Below, piece by piece: positions 35,106-44,750 of a DNA stretch of 53,823 nt (within the stretch, counting starts at the first letter, position 1; every line of letters starts with the position of its first letter). The notes beneath the pieces are model-generated. The model made no database searches, was not told the origin of the DNA, and saw only the letters and a program-made list of their open reading frames with translations. A program made the translations under genes and the position numbers. The stretch is taken from the NCBI GenBank assembly GCA_913020085.1, contig CAJVZW010000007.1, positions 1 to 53,823 of the forward strand, read 5' to 3'. This DNA comes from an uncultured Pseudomonadota bacterium (GTDB lineage: Bacteria > Pseudomonadota > Gammaproteobacteria > Comchoanobacterales > Comchoanobacteraceae).

Positions 35106-36358
35106 ACCACACAAATGGAAATTGTTTATACGCTCACTCAGGCGGAGTCAGCGCCGCACTAAACGCTACCGCTGCAGGTGCAATTAAAGCAGCACAACGA
35201 TCAGAAAGCATTCATGATATGTTAGTACCAGAGTATGGCCTGCATGGTATTCTAAACGGTGAATTTTATTCGACAAAAGATCTTGATCAAGCAGCTTTGG
35301 ATCAAATGTACTGCACCCCTAGCAGTATCTTCGGCACCTCTCGGTTCAAGCTACCCGACCCGCGGGTTGACCAGGAGCCTTATATACAAATTCTAGAAGT
35401 TTTTAAAACGTATAATATTCGCTCGTTGCTCTATCACGGGGGCGGTGACTCGCAAGATACAACTAACAAGTTTAGCCAATTTTTTAAAATGGTAGACTAT
35501 CCCATTCAGTGCATAGGCCTACCAAAAACAATTGATAATGATTTAATGGTTACCGATCACTGCCCAGGTTATGGGTCAACCGCGAAGTATATTGCCACAT
35601 CAACGCTTGAGGCAGCTCTTGATACAAAAGCCATGTCTCGTAGCTCTACCAAAGTATTTATCCTGGAAGTAATGGGTCGAAATGCTGGGTGGATTGCTGC
35701 TGCCAGCGCCCTTGCGCGTTGTGATGCCACCTCGGCCCCTCATCTTATTTTAGTGCCCGAGCGAAAAAAATCTGCTGATAATATCTTAGCAGGGATATCT
35801 TTACAACTTGATAAAGAGGGATACTGTGTGATCGTTGTGTCTGAAGGTTTCCAGTTAACTGATACAATAAGTAGCGACGATAGCGACACCTGTTCATTTG
35901 GACACAAACGCCTTGGCGGTATCGGACTTGAACTGGCGAATCTGATCCAATCATCACTTAAGGTTAAAACCCGTTCAGCCAATGCTGACTATTTACAAAG
36001 AGCTGTCGGACATTGTGCCTCTGCAATTGATCTTGATATCGCATATCACATAGGCCAGAGGGCGGTGCAATGTATCAATGATGGTTTATATGATAAGATG
36101 TTAATTGTTAAACACCTGGGCTATCTTCCACTTAAGTGGAAAATCGAAACATGTCCAATAGATTGGGTTGCTAATCATGAAAAACACCTGCCAGATTTTT
36201 TTATATCAGACAATGGGCATGATATTACCCCCGCGTTTTGTGAGTACGCACTATCACTTGTACAAGGTGAAGTGAAGCCAATGAGAAAAAACAGTATTCC
36301 AGCTTACTTTTCAAAACATCATCTGCAAAAAGTTCAAATAGAGGAGCATCAACTATGA
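35102..36358 (+). CDS. pfp: Pyrophosphate-dependent 6-phosphofructokinase
   Basis: The enzyme interconverts fructose 6-phosphate and fructose 1,6-bisphosphate. The 418-residue product begins at a GTG (35102) with a strong AGGAAGGA upstream and GTGA overlap with pnuC. The nucleotide-site segment is HGGGDS (112-117) with D116, and the next motif is PKTIDND (141-147) with K142; aspartate and lysine at these places characterise PPi-using enzymes, where ATP enzymes have glycine. MGR (191-193) binds sugar phosphate. Use of PPi makes the step reversible and saves ATP. The stop overlaps the next gene by 4 bases. Confidence 0.88.
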   Translation: MNHTNGNCLYAHSGGVSAALNATAAGAIKAAQRSESIHDMLVPEYGLHGILNGEFYSTKDLDQAALDQMYCTPSSIFGTSRFKLPDPRVDQEPYIQILEVFKTYNIRSLLYHGGGDSQDTTNKFSQFFKMVDYPIQCIGLPKTIDNDLMVTDHCPGYGSTAKYIATSTLEAALDTKAMSRSSTKVFILEVMGRNAGWIAAASALARCDATSAPHLILVPERKKSADNILAGISLQLDKEGYCVIVVSEGFQLTDTISSDDSDTCSFGHKRLGGIGLELANLIQSSLKVKTRSANADYLQRAVGHCASAIDLDIAYHIGQRAVQCINDGLYDKMLIVKHLGYLPLKWKIETCPIDWVANHEKHLPDFFISDNGHDITPAFCEYALSLVQGEVKPMRKNSIPAYFSKHHLQKVQIEEHQL

Positions 36359-39300
36359 GCTCAATTCAATCAGTATTATTTAGCCAGCGATTTTCAGCGA
36401 TGATCATCTCTGGCATGTTCTCTGTGATTAACTGCAACATTCTTAGGCAGGGAGTAGGACTACTTGTTACCTATAAGGTACTTCTTAACAGCGACTCTGC
36501 ATTCTACTGGGGATCAATCCTCGGCGCACTATATTTCCTCCCCTCTTTTATCTTTTCAGTGCTAGCTGGTGAGTTGGCTGATAAAATGCCCAAGGCAAGG
36601 CTGTTTCAGCTGACAAAAGCGCTACAAATACCCATATGCGTTTTACTAGTTAGCAATTTATTCCAGGAGAATCCCAATTTATATATCCTCGGACTCAGTA
36701 TGTTCCTTATGGCAACACATGATGCATTTTTCGCACCGGTAAGGTATGCAATTCTTCCAGAATATCTAGCCAAAGATAAATTATTGGTCGGTAATGGTAT
36801 TCTTGAGTCATCCGTATTGGTTTCAATCGCAATGGGTATTGGGCTAGCAAGCACAATCAGCTTACAAGGGGGTGAGTGGATCTACAGCACATTACTCTTA
36901 AGCACAGCAGTAGCTGGCTATATTGCTAGCTTATGGATCCCATCAAAACCCGCCTCAAATAAAGAGCCAATAAAAGTTGAATGGAACATCCTAAAGTCTA
37001 TCCAAGAAAATGTGGATTATGTTAGAGAAAACGAAACGATCTGGCAAAGTGTTCTTGGAATTACGTGGTTTTGGTTTGTTGGCTATAACTTCATCCTTCA
37101 AATTAGCAATTATGTAAAATTCAATCTACTGTGTGCAGCAGACGTTTCGCTTGCTTTTAATATCAGCTACACATTGGGTATTGCTGCTGGATCTTTATGC
37201 TGTCACCGTCTTGTACAAGACCGAGTTGATGGCCGCTTCACCCCACTAGCGCTGGCTGCACTTGGCATATTTGGCCTTCATATGTGGGCAGGATCTTCAG
37301 CCTTTGGTTATAACAGCCAGCAATTAATGCCGCTAAGTGAATTTATTTTAACTGTTTCAGGTTGGCGTTTGTTACTTGATGTATTTGCCCTGACTTTTGC
37401 TGGCGGTGTATTAATTGTACCACTATACACAATTATACAAAGGCTCAGCCGAAGAGAGTCCTGCTCTAGAAATATTGCTGGCTTAAGTATCGTCTCGTCG
37501 TTGGGTATGGGTATGGCTGCAGTCCTGCAAACGATGATTATTGCCTCACTGGGAGTTAAGTACATCAATTACATGGCTGGTATTTATACGACCAGTGTTG
37601 CACTGGCAATTTACTCACTTCGAATTGTCCCTGTGGATGTTCTTAAAAAGCATGGTGGGCGACTCATTAAATGGCTTTTTAGAATCGATATCAGTGGACT
37701 TGAAAACTTTGAAAAAGCTGATAAGAAACTTATTGTGATTTGTAATCACATTTCGTTCCTAGATGTTCCTGTTCTTGCGCTACTGCTACCACGACATGTT
37801 ATGTTTGCAATTAACACACAAATCGCCAAATGGCTAGTATGTCGAATGGTATCACCCTTGACTGACACATTTCCTGTTGACCCAACCAGCCCATTTGCAA
37901 TGAAATCCCTGATCAAAAAAGTTAGATCAGGACGCACCTGTATCATATTCCCCGAGGGCGGTTTGTCACGAACTGGTCGCATTATGAAAATTTACGAAGG
38001 CACATCTCTTATTGCAGAAAAAACGGATGCAGATATTATTGCAATCAATATTAACGGGGCCGATAATACACTTCTCACGCCTCATAGAAAGAATTTTGCT
38101 AACACTGTTTTGCTACCAAAATTACGAGTTAGTATTTCATCACCCTTTAAGCTTCCAAAAAATGATCTGCATGGAAAAGAAAAACGCAGTTTCTACAGCC
38201 AAGTAATTTATCAAAAATTAGTTGAACAGGCCTACGTCAACACAAGCAAAAATCATTTAATCGAAGAGATTTATGCTGCTAAAGACACATACGGCGCCAA
38301 CCGCACCATATTAGAGGACATCACAGGAAAAACACTTAACTACAAACAGTTTATTATGAAGTTTAGTGTGTTAAGCCTTGCACTAGCAGAGCACATACCT
38401 GCTTCGAGTCATATTGGCTTACTTCTACCCAATACCATGGCCAATCTTGTTACCTACTTTGCAAGTATTCATAGAGGTTATATCCCTGCGATGCTTAACT
38501 ACACTGCAGGAACAAAAAATCTTATCAGCGCAATTCAAACTGCCCAAATTCATACAGTAATTACCTCAAGGGCCTTTATCGAAAAAGCAAAATTAGAGGA
38601 AGTCGTCGCTGCACTTGATCCAAAAGTCATGCAGATTCTTTATTTAGAGGATATCGCAAAAAACATCACTCTCGGCCAGAAAATTCATGGCGCATTTGTC
38701 GGCCTATTCTGGCAGTATATGAAGCCAAAAAATCTTGACCCACACTCACCTGCTCTAATATTATTCACCTCAGGATCTGAGGGGTCTCCTAAAGGAGTTG
38801 TACTCAGTCACTTTAATATCATGGCCAATGTGAAACAATTACTTTCAACTATCGATATCGGCATAACTGATCGGATGTTCAATGCCCTACCGATGTTTCA
38901 TGCTTTTGGGTTCAATATTGGAACACTGACACCGGTTATGGGAGGCGTGTTTACATATTTATATCCCAACCCCAAACACTTTGCACAAATACCAAATATT
39001 GTATACGAGAAAGATATTACTGTTTTGATTGGAACAAATACTTTCCTATCGGCATATCATAAATCTGCCCATCCTTATGATTTTAATCGTGTGCGTTATG
39101 TAGTTGCAGGCGGTGAAAAACTTACTGATGAGACAAGAATTGCCTACGCAGAGAATTTTGGGATTCGTGTGATCGAGGGTTATGGTTCGACTGAATGCGC
39201 CCCTGTAATCAGCTGTAACACGCCAATATATAATGTTAACGGGTCTGTTGGCCTTGCTCTTCCAGGAATGTCAATCCAGCTTACGCCATTTGCCAATCGT

Positions 39301-39798
39301 GAGAATGCCTTTGAGTTATCAGTCAAAGGAGATAATGTCATGATGGGTTATCTATATGCATCGAATCCTGGAATGCTTCATCCGCCTGAGGATGGTTGGT
39401 ACAAAACAGGTGACGTCATTGAGAAAGACGTCAATGGATTTATTAAGATCGTAGACCGAGTCAAACGATTTGCAAAAATTGGTGGAGAGATGGTCTCATT
39501 GAGCCAGATTGAAAACGTCGTGCAATCGTGCTGGCCAGAATTTGATCACGGCCTGGTAACTGTCCGTGATGCCAAACGGGGCGAGAAACTAATATTGATA
39601 ACAACTAAGCCTGCGGTTGATCGCAAAGAGCTTATTAAAGTTTTTAACGAACAAGGCCTGAGTAATCTCTCATTACCGGCAATGATTGAAAGTATGAATG
39701 AGCTGCCACTTCTGGGCTCTGGAAAAATCGATTATGTTAAACTGAAGTCATTGGTCAGCACCTTATACGAAAAGTCCGATGTTGCTGAGGTGCTATAA
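36355..39798 (+). CDS. Three-domain fusion: LplT-like MFS carrier, PlsC-type acyltransferase, acyl-ACP synthetase (Aas-like)
   Basis: The 1147-residue product joins a lysophospholipid-transporter-like MFS domain (about 1-425), a glycerophospholipid acyltransferase domain (about 440-630; H465-x4-D470 in NHISFLD and PEGG at 533-536) and an AMP-forming acyl-ACP synthetase domain (about 660-1140; FTSGSEGSPKG at 804-814, YGSTE at 943-947). In E. coli these functions are split between LplT and Aas, which flip lysophosphatidylethanolamine inward and re-acylate it. A single-chain version would couple uptake and repair of host or self lysolipids. It overlaps pfp by 4 bases and the convergent permease gene by 6. 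Confidence 0.9.
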   Translation: MSSIQSVLFSQRFSAMIISGMFSVINCNILRQGVGLLVTYKVLLNSDSAFYWGSILGALYFLPSFIFSVLAGELADKMPKARLFQLTKALQIPICVLLVSNLFQENPNLYILGLSMFLMATHDAFFAPVRYAILPEYLAKDKLLVGNGILESSVLVSIAMGIGLASTISLQGGEWIYSTLLLSTAVAGYIASLWIPSKPASNKEPIKVEWNILKSIQENVDYVRENETIWQSVLGITWFWFVGYNFILQISNYVKFNLLCAADVSLAFNISYTLGIAAGSLCCHRLVQDRVDGRFTPLALAALGIFGLHMWAGSSAFGYNSQQLMPLSEFILTVSGWRLLLDVFALTFAGGVLIVPLYTIIQRLSRRESCSRNIAGLSIVSSLGMGMAAVLQTMIIASLGVKYINYMAGIYTTSVALAIYSLRIVPVDVLKKHGGRLIKWLFRIDISGLENFEKADKKLIVICNHISFLDVPVLALLLPRHVMFAINTQIAKWLVCRMVSPLTDTFPVDPTSPFAMKSLIKKVRSGRTCIIFPEGGLSRTGRIMKIYEGTSLIAEKTDADIIAININGADNTLLTPHRKNFANTVLLPKLRVSISSPFKLPKNDLHGKEKRSFYSQVIYQKLVEQAYVNTSKNHLIEEIYAAKDTYGANRTILEDITGKTLNYKQFIMKFSVLSLALAEHIPASSHIGLLLPNTMANLVTYFASIHRGYIPAMLNYTAGTKNLISAIQTAQIHTVITSRAFIEKAKLEEVVAALDPKVMQILYLEDIAKNITLGQKIHGAFVGLFWQYMKPKNLDPHSPALILFTSGSEGSPKGVVLSHFNIMANVKQLLSTIDIGITDRMFNALPMFHAFGFNIGTLTPVMGGVFTYLYPNPKHFAQIPNIVYEKDITVLIGTNTFLSAYHKSAHPYDFNRVRYVVAGGEKLTDETRIAYAENFGIRVIEGYGSTECAPVISCNTPIYNVNGSVGLALPGMSIQLTPFANRENAFELSVKGDNVMMGYLYASNPGMLHPPEDGWYKTGDVIEKDVNGFIKIVDRVKRFAKIGGEMVSLSQIENVVQSCWPEFDHGLVTVRDAKRGEKLILITTKPAVDRKELIKVFNEQGLSNLSLPAMIESMNELPLLGSGKIDYVKLKSLVSTLYEKSDVAEVL

Positions 39799-40998
39799 GT
39801 TATAAATTGACAATGGCAACAATAAGCAACCTGCCATGAGGACAACTACAATGCTTACCGTCGGCGTTAGTTTGTAAGTTGGCAATTCTGGCCGCATGTT
39901 CCGCTCTTGCAATAATAGAACAGCAGGCATCATAATATTAAGCAATATCACCAGCACCCCGGAGTAAAACAAAAAAGCAGATACCCCTCTCAGGTCAACT
40001 AAAATATATATAAAACTCGGCACAGTGCTAAGTATCGAGATCAGTAAAGCATTGACTTTAAGGGACAGTTTATTGAGAACGTCACTAATCAAGTCATAAA
40101 TACTAATCGTTATCCCAATAACTGACGTCAAAACGAAGCAAAAATGCAAACTCACTAGTAGTGCATAAACCAAGTTTGACTGAGTGTACTCTTTGATAAG
40201 GTCTGTAACGTGCGTACTTAACTGGTCCATCGGCACGCTTGTAATCACTGTGTTAACAAATGTAATGGGCAATAATGAGATTGAAAAGATATACCAAGCA
40301 AAATATAGTGCCATTGGGATTGTAGATCCAACCCAGATACTTCGAAAAATATATTTCAGTTCGTTATCCTCAAGCAAGTTTCGAACTGACGGAACGATAA
40401 TATGAAATCCGAATGCATTAATAATAAGAAGAATACTGCTTGGCGCATCCACCCACATTGATTTTAGCGGCACAATGTTGATGAGGTTTTCAAAATTACA
40501 ATAAGGAGTAATCGTCATCATCAGGAATGTAAATGATAATAGCATTACAATCACAAAAACACTGTTTATACTCTCAAGCACAGGTTTACCCAGGCGAAGG
40601 CCGAGCGTAATAAGTATCACCCACCCACAGACGATCAGAGCAACTGGAAGGTGCACTGAGTGATGAATAAGTACTCCAAATAAAATCTGCCCAAGTACAG
40701 AGTAGTAAGTACAGAGCAAAAAAAACATCAATAAATAAAATACCCCGGCAGTAAACCATTTACCGATACCACCCCAGTAATGACCGACAAGAGAGAGAAA
40801 GCTATGTCCGGATGGATGTTTTGCACATACCTCTGCAAGCATTAGTCCAGAATAAGTCATAACTAACCACGCACAGGAATATAGCGCAATCACATCATAG
40901 AATTCGTATCCAACAACAGCGCCAATTAAGAGCAGTACAGTCGCTCCAATTGTTGTCCCAGCAACTAGACAAGCGCCACCAAACCAACCTTGTGTCAT
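39793..40998 (-). CDS. Aromatic amino-acid permease (HAAAP family, TyrP/Mtr-like)
   Basis: The 401-residue product has about 11 membrane helices and the family's N-terminal motif GGACLVAGTTIGATVLLL, followed by the SGLMLAEVCAKHPSGHSF segment typical of tyrosine/tryptophan:proton symporters. Substrate (tyrosine, tryptophan or other) cannot be fixed. Its ATG overlaps the stop of the MFS gene by 4 bases, so it is the last gene of the lptF-lptG-MFS-permease operon. Confidence 0.82.
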   Translation of the reverse strand: MTQGWFGGACLVAGTTIGATVLLLIGAVVGYEFYDVIALYSCAWLVMTYSGLMLAEVCAKHPSGHSFLSLVGHYWGGIGKWFTAGVFYLLMFFLLCTYYSVLGQILFGVLIHHSVHLPVALIVCGWVILITLGLRLGKPVLESINSVFVIVMLLSFTFLMMTITPYCNFENLINIVPLKSMWVDAPSSILLIINAFGFHIIVPSVRNLLEDNELKYIFRSIWVGSTIPMALYFAWYIFSISLLPITFVNTVITSVPMDQLSTHVTDLIKEYTQSNLVYALLVSLHFCFVLTSVIGITISIYDLISDVLNKLSLKVNALLISILSTVPSFIYILVDLRGVSAFLFYSGVLVILLNIMMPAVLLLQERNMRPELPTYKLTPTVSIVVVLMAGCLLLPLSIYNL

Positions 40999-42245
40999 AA
41001 GCGCTCATCTACAGAGCGACAAAAGCTCTCGTGGATATAAAATGCTAAGACAAAGGAAATCAAGAGGCAAATCGGACAAATTGCAAAAGTATACTCGTAG
41101 GCAAGTTTGTCACTGATCTGAACTGATTTGAAATAATCAAGCAGCATTCCCATGAAACTGAGTAGGATTGTACCCACAAGCACACTCATCATATTTGCGA
41201 AGGCGATGCCAGCCCCGGAGATTCTCCGCGGATTAATCTCACCTGCTAAAGCGTAGCCAATCACCAACCCAGAGTTAGCAAAGCCATATAAAAAGCAAAG
41301 TAAACAAAGCAGATAATAATTGATTGGTGCGTAAAGGTAGGTTGTAAATGTCAGCAAACTACCAGCTGATGAGAAAAACAAACTCGGGCGCCTTGTACCT
41401 AGCATATCAGATAATAGTCCTTGGAAAATTCCGCCTACAGCAAATCCAACAAAAATAATTGAGATCATAGTAGAATCTTGGTGACTCGTAAAATCCTCTA
41501 GAACCGCCGTTAAATAATTTTTCCCAATTGACTCTCCAAAGATGAGCGTGGGCGCAAATATAAACCCGGTGTACAAAGCAACCAACCATGTTTGCTGATT
41601 TTTCATTGCCTCAGCGAAATCAATCAAAACAGCCTTATATGATGTTGATCGTGTGTGTGACACCTTATCTCGATCGGGATGATCTTGCCAAACTAGCATC
41701 ATAACAATCCAAATCGCCAACATGATTAATGTATAAATACCTGCTGCTGAGCGCCATGACATTATGGATAACGCATCATCGATTAACACCTGTGAAGCAG
41801 CTCCGATCATGCCAAGGACCTGTGTCAAACTTGTAAGAAATCCCAAAAATTGTCTTGGGAACCAAAGTGTCGCAATCTTTACTGACCCCGAGAAGGCAAA
41901 TGCTGATCCCAGCCCAAGTAAGACTCTCGATACTAATAACAAACCAAATGAGTTAGCCTCATATAAAATAAATGTCGAAAGCAATACTAGAAACACCGCT
42001 CCCTGCAGGACTCTATGAGGCGCATACCGGTCAAGTAACAGACCAGCAGGCACTTGCATGGTAATATAGCTGACTAAAAAAGAGGTCTGCATCAAAGTGA
42101 TTTGGGTCATGGTTAAAGAAAAATCCACCTGCAAAAAAGGATTAATTTCTTGCGGCGCCACCCTAACAATGTAATGTAACATAAAGAACAGACCAGCTAA
42201 TCCCCAAGCTAATATCCGATAAAAATTACTCTCAATGAATTTCAC
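40995..42245 (-). CDS. MFS transporter, possibly of the Pht-like nutrient-uptake type
   Basis: The 416-residue product has about 12 helices with the MFS loop VPAGLLLDRYAPHRVL after helix 2 and a second half-domain starting near residue 210. The start is the GTG at 42245, preceded by GAGGAGG and overlapping the lptG stop (GTGA). Layout and the N-terminal segment recall the Legionella Pht family, which imports amino acids or nucleosides inside host cells, but that comparison is from memory and the substrate is unknown. It is co-transcribed with lptFG and the aromatic permease. Confidence 0.75.
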   Translation of the reverse strand: MKFIESNFYRILAWGLAGLFFMLHYIVRVAPQEINPFLQVDFSLTMTQITLMQTSFLVSYITMQVPAGLLLDRYAPHRVLQGAVFLVLLSTFILYEANSFGLLLVSRVLLGLGSAFAFSGSVKIATLWFPRQFLGFLTSLTQVLGMIGAASQVLIDDALSIMSWRSAAGIYTLIMLAIWIVMMLVWQDHPDRDKVSHTRSTSYKAVLIDFAEAMKNQQTWLVALYTGFIFAPTLIFGESIGKNYLTAVLEDFTSHQDSTMISIIFVGFAVGGIFQGLLSDMLGTRRPSLFFSSAGSLLTFTTYLYAPINYYLLCLLCFLYGFANSGLVIGYALAGEINPRRISGAGIAFANMMSVLVGTILLSFMGMLLDYFKSVQISDKLAYEYTFAICPICLLISFVLAFYIHESFCRSVDERL

Positions 42246-43207
42246 ACTCTCCTCCTCAACACAAATCCCGCACACAACATAATTGTTGATGCGACTAAAC
42301 TGGCAGCTAAAGCATCCAGCGAACCTATCATCCATTGGGTGAAGAAAGCTCCGGCAATAACCAGTATTCCTTGAAACCAATTGGTATCCCTAAGTGATGA
42401 GCGCGTGCAAACTAAAATTAGCCACAATGCAACAGCTAGCTGAAGAAAAGCACTTAACGGCGCATAGATGCGTTGAAATAGCAACCTTTCTAAGGCTAAA
42501 TCATGTTTCACATCTTGTAAATGCATTAATTGACTGAGTGATAACCATTTATCTTCGAATATTTGTCTAATTATTTCACTGGGGGCATGAAAATTAGCGA
42601 TTTTACCAGACTCACTCACCCATCGATTTTGCTGGAAAAAAAATCGCTCCTCTTCATTAAAAGCCCATTGAGGCGCCTCATTCCCACTACTCATGCGCTG
42701 GGGGGCATATAATATACCATGCTTAATATCATACTTTAACTTGGTGAACTCATCTGGGTTTGCTTGCCATATTGTCAAAAAATTATGACCAGTTAATCGT
42801 GCTGTACGGTCAAGCTTCGCCGCTTGATAGTTCTCCATCACTGCCCCCATCCCAAGGTAAGATATGATTATACCCACCATAAATGTGGGGAGCATCACTA
42901 GCCGAAATAATCGCCCTGATTGATAACCCAGAGATGAAATCGCATGAAGCTGTCCTTTGAAATAAAGTTTAAGTACGAATAAAGTTATCCCAATTGTGAA
43001 CAGCTGTGCCCAAAAAGGACAAATCTCAGCTGGCAATACATTTAATACATAGAAAAATGCATCGGAAATGTTGTAATCCGCATTGAGATATGTCAGCTGA
43101 CTAATCATTCTACTAAAAAAAGCAACTCCTACTACAGTACAAATGACTTGCATAACAGTGGCAATATAATGCCTTATAACCCAGCGATCTAGCGTTGATA
43201 ACAGCAT
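42242..43207 (-). CDS. lptG: LPS export ABC transporter permease LptG
   Basis: LptG, with LptF and LptB, extracts lipopolysaccharide from the inner membrane and passes it to the periplasmic bridge. The 321-residue product has two membrane helices, a large periplasmic beta-jellyroll (about 115-245) and further helices at the C terminus, in the YjgP/YjgQ pattern (LDRWVIRHYIATVMQV at the start, LHAISSLGYQSGRLFRLV). I chose the ATG at 43207. It overlaps lptF by 19 bases. F and G are told apart by order, as in E. coli. Confidence 0.85.
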   Translation of the reverse strand: MLLSTLDRWVIRHYIATVMQVICTVVGVAFFSRMISQLTYLNADYNISDAFFYVLNVLPAEICPFWAQLFTIGITLFVLKLYFKGQLHAISSLGYQSGRLFRLVMLPTFMVGIIISYLGMGAVMENYQAAKLDRTARLTGHNFLTIWQANPDEFTKLKYDIKHGILYAPQRMSSGNEAPQWAFNEEERFFFQQNRWVSESGKIANFHAPSEIIRQIFEDKWLSLSQLMHLQDVKHDLALERLLFQRIYAPLSAFLQLAVALWLILVCTRSSLRDTNWFQGILVIAGAFFTQWMIGSLDALAASLVASTIMLCAGFVLRRRV

Positions 43208-44205
43208 GCTCTCACAACTCCGATAGAAAATAATGATGCCACAATTAACAGAGCATCCCTCATTGGCAGGAAATCCTTCTGCACACAGATCAGCGCCACA
43301 AAAAACACCAAAGAACTTAGTACTCCATCTCCTAATGCTCCGAGCCATAGATTAGCTCTCTGATATCGATTTTGCACCGAAGATCTAAAGAGCTGATTAA
43401 ATAGTATTGATGCAGCAAAAATAGATAAGGCATATCGCATAAACAGTTCTTGCCGCTCACCCGGGATGTCTTTATTAAGCTGACTTGTCTCAAAGCTTTG
43501 CACTGAGGATGCCATTTTTTTTATCGGCAAACGAATTTGATGCTGCGAAAAATCTGCCCACTGACTGATCTTGCTGTTATCTACTACCATTTGTCTACCT
43601 TTTCCAAAGTCAATCACCCATTCGTTATCATCTATCTTGTAATCAAAATCTTTAATCCAATAAAAAATGTCTGATTTTCCAATCGTCCTGGCAACAAAGA
43701 AGTTGGACGTATTATTCTTATTCTTTGACATAAAAATTGCCATATCACGATTACCGCTCATCTTAAAAAAACTAAATTGCTCAGGTCGAAACTTATTAAT
43801 GTAATTCACACTTTTACTAAAAAGATCCGTACTGCTTTTGTTAATCATTGGATGGAATACATGCATTAAGGCAAATCCCATAATTAAAATGGCAATAACA
43901 TACATAAGTTTTAAGAGCCCAAATCGCCATCTTGGATAGCCAAGGCTGGATAGTACTGATAGCGTGTTGTGTTGTGCCATGGATTCATACCATTTAACGG
44001 TTGCAAACAATAGCGCATATGGCAAGGTCATTGACGCAAGCAGTGGAAGAAATGGAAGGGTTAGCCTAATTTGCATTGACATTGGCCAGGAATCAACTGC
44101 AAATGATTGAAATTTCACACCAATCATCAAAAATGTCAGCAGCGCCCACACCGGAATAAATACTAACACCAGCCGGATGGTTAAATATTTCTCTACCTTT
44201 AACAT
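43189..44205 (-). CDS. lptF: LPS export ABC transporter permease LptF
   Basis: The 338-residue product has the same YjgP/YjgQ layout: N-terminal helices (LTIRLVLVFIPVWALLTFL), the coupling segment NTLSVLSSLGYPRWRFGLLK that contacts LptB, a periplasmic domain and C-terminal helices. The ATG at 44205 starts the conserved part (frame open to 44226). It is first of a four-gene operon with lptG, an MFS carrier and an amino-acid permease, and is divergent from holC with 84 bases between. In E. coli pepA sits in this gap; here it is absent. Confidence 0.85.
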   Translation of the reverse strand: MLKVEKYLTIRLVLVFIPVWALLTFLMIGVKFQSFAVDSWPMSMQIRLTLPFLPLLASMTLPYALLFATVKWYESMAQHNTLSVLSSLGYPRWRFGLLKLMYVIAILIMGFALMHVFHPMINKSSTDLFSKSVNYINKFRPEQFSFFKMSGNRDMAIFMSKNKNNTSNFFVARTIGKSDIFYWIKDFDYKIDDNEWVIDFGKGRQMVVDNSKISQWADFSQHQIRLPIKKMASSVQSFETSQLNKDIPGERQELFMRYALSIFAASILFNQLFRSSVQNRYQRANLWLGALGDGVLSSLVFFVALICVQKDFLPMRDALLIVASLFSIGVVRACCYQR

Positions 44206-44289
44206 AAACCCATTTAAACAAAACAACTTTTATAATATCAATTCACATCAATGCTTGCACCTATTAAGCAGATTTTTTAATATATCCAG

Positions 44290-44694
44290 ATGACGCAATC
44301 AAACAAAATACATTTTTACACGCATCACCAACCTTTACTATCTGACGCTACGCATGGTTATCTTAAAGCTATCTTATCAAAACACCCAAAGTTTATTTGG
44401 GTTTTGGACCAACAGTCCTCGGTTGAAAGAGTGATGAATTGGTTGTGGCAACACCCAGACTGGATAATCGTAGATATTATTGACTCATTCCATTCTGGAA
44501 TCGCGCTAGCTTGGCCTGGTGCGCCAATTCCGGATGACCTACCAGTGATTAACTATTCTGCTCTGAGTATAGAGTCACTTAAAAATTCATGTAAATTTGA
44601 GTTAGTAACACAAGAAAATACAAAAGAAATGCGCCAACGGTTCTTATTTTACCGTAAACATAATATCGAGCTTGAGATTACCAAACCGTCCTAA
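44290..44694 (+). CDS. holC: DNA polymerase III chi subunit (HolC-like)
   Basis: HolC links the clamp loader to SSB at the replication fork. The 134-residue product is divergent but has the family's pattern: an early strand (KIHFYTH), a central LWQHPD, then IALAWP and a late RFLFYRKHNIELE, matching E. coli LWARP, EIAWP and RYKAYRVAGFNL. The usual neighbour valS follows directly, as in E. coli pepA-holC-valS. A TATAAT at 44231-44236 lies 53 bases upstream. The call depends on context as much as on sequence. Confidence 0.65.
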   Translation: MTQSNKIHFYTHHQPLLSDATHGYLKAILSKHPKFIWVLDQQSSVERVMNWLWQHPDWIIVDIIDSFHSGIALAWPGAPIPDDLPVINYSALSIESLKNSCKFELVTQENTKEMRQRFLFYRKHNIELEITKPS

Positions 44695-44698
44695 ATGC

Positions 44699-44727
44699 TT
44701 GGAAAAACAGAATGTATCCGCTACAAT
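44699..44727 (+). promoter_or_regulatory. Candidate promoter for valS
   Basis: TTGGAA (44699-44704) and TACAAT (44722-44727) are exactly 17 bases apart, 24 bases before the valS ATG. The -35 box matches at four of six positions and the -10 box at five. Confidence 0.45.
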
Positions 44728-44750
44728 CACTAGTAAATTGAAATCGCTCT

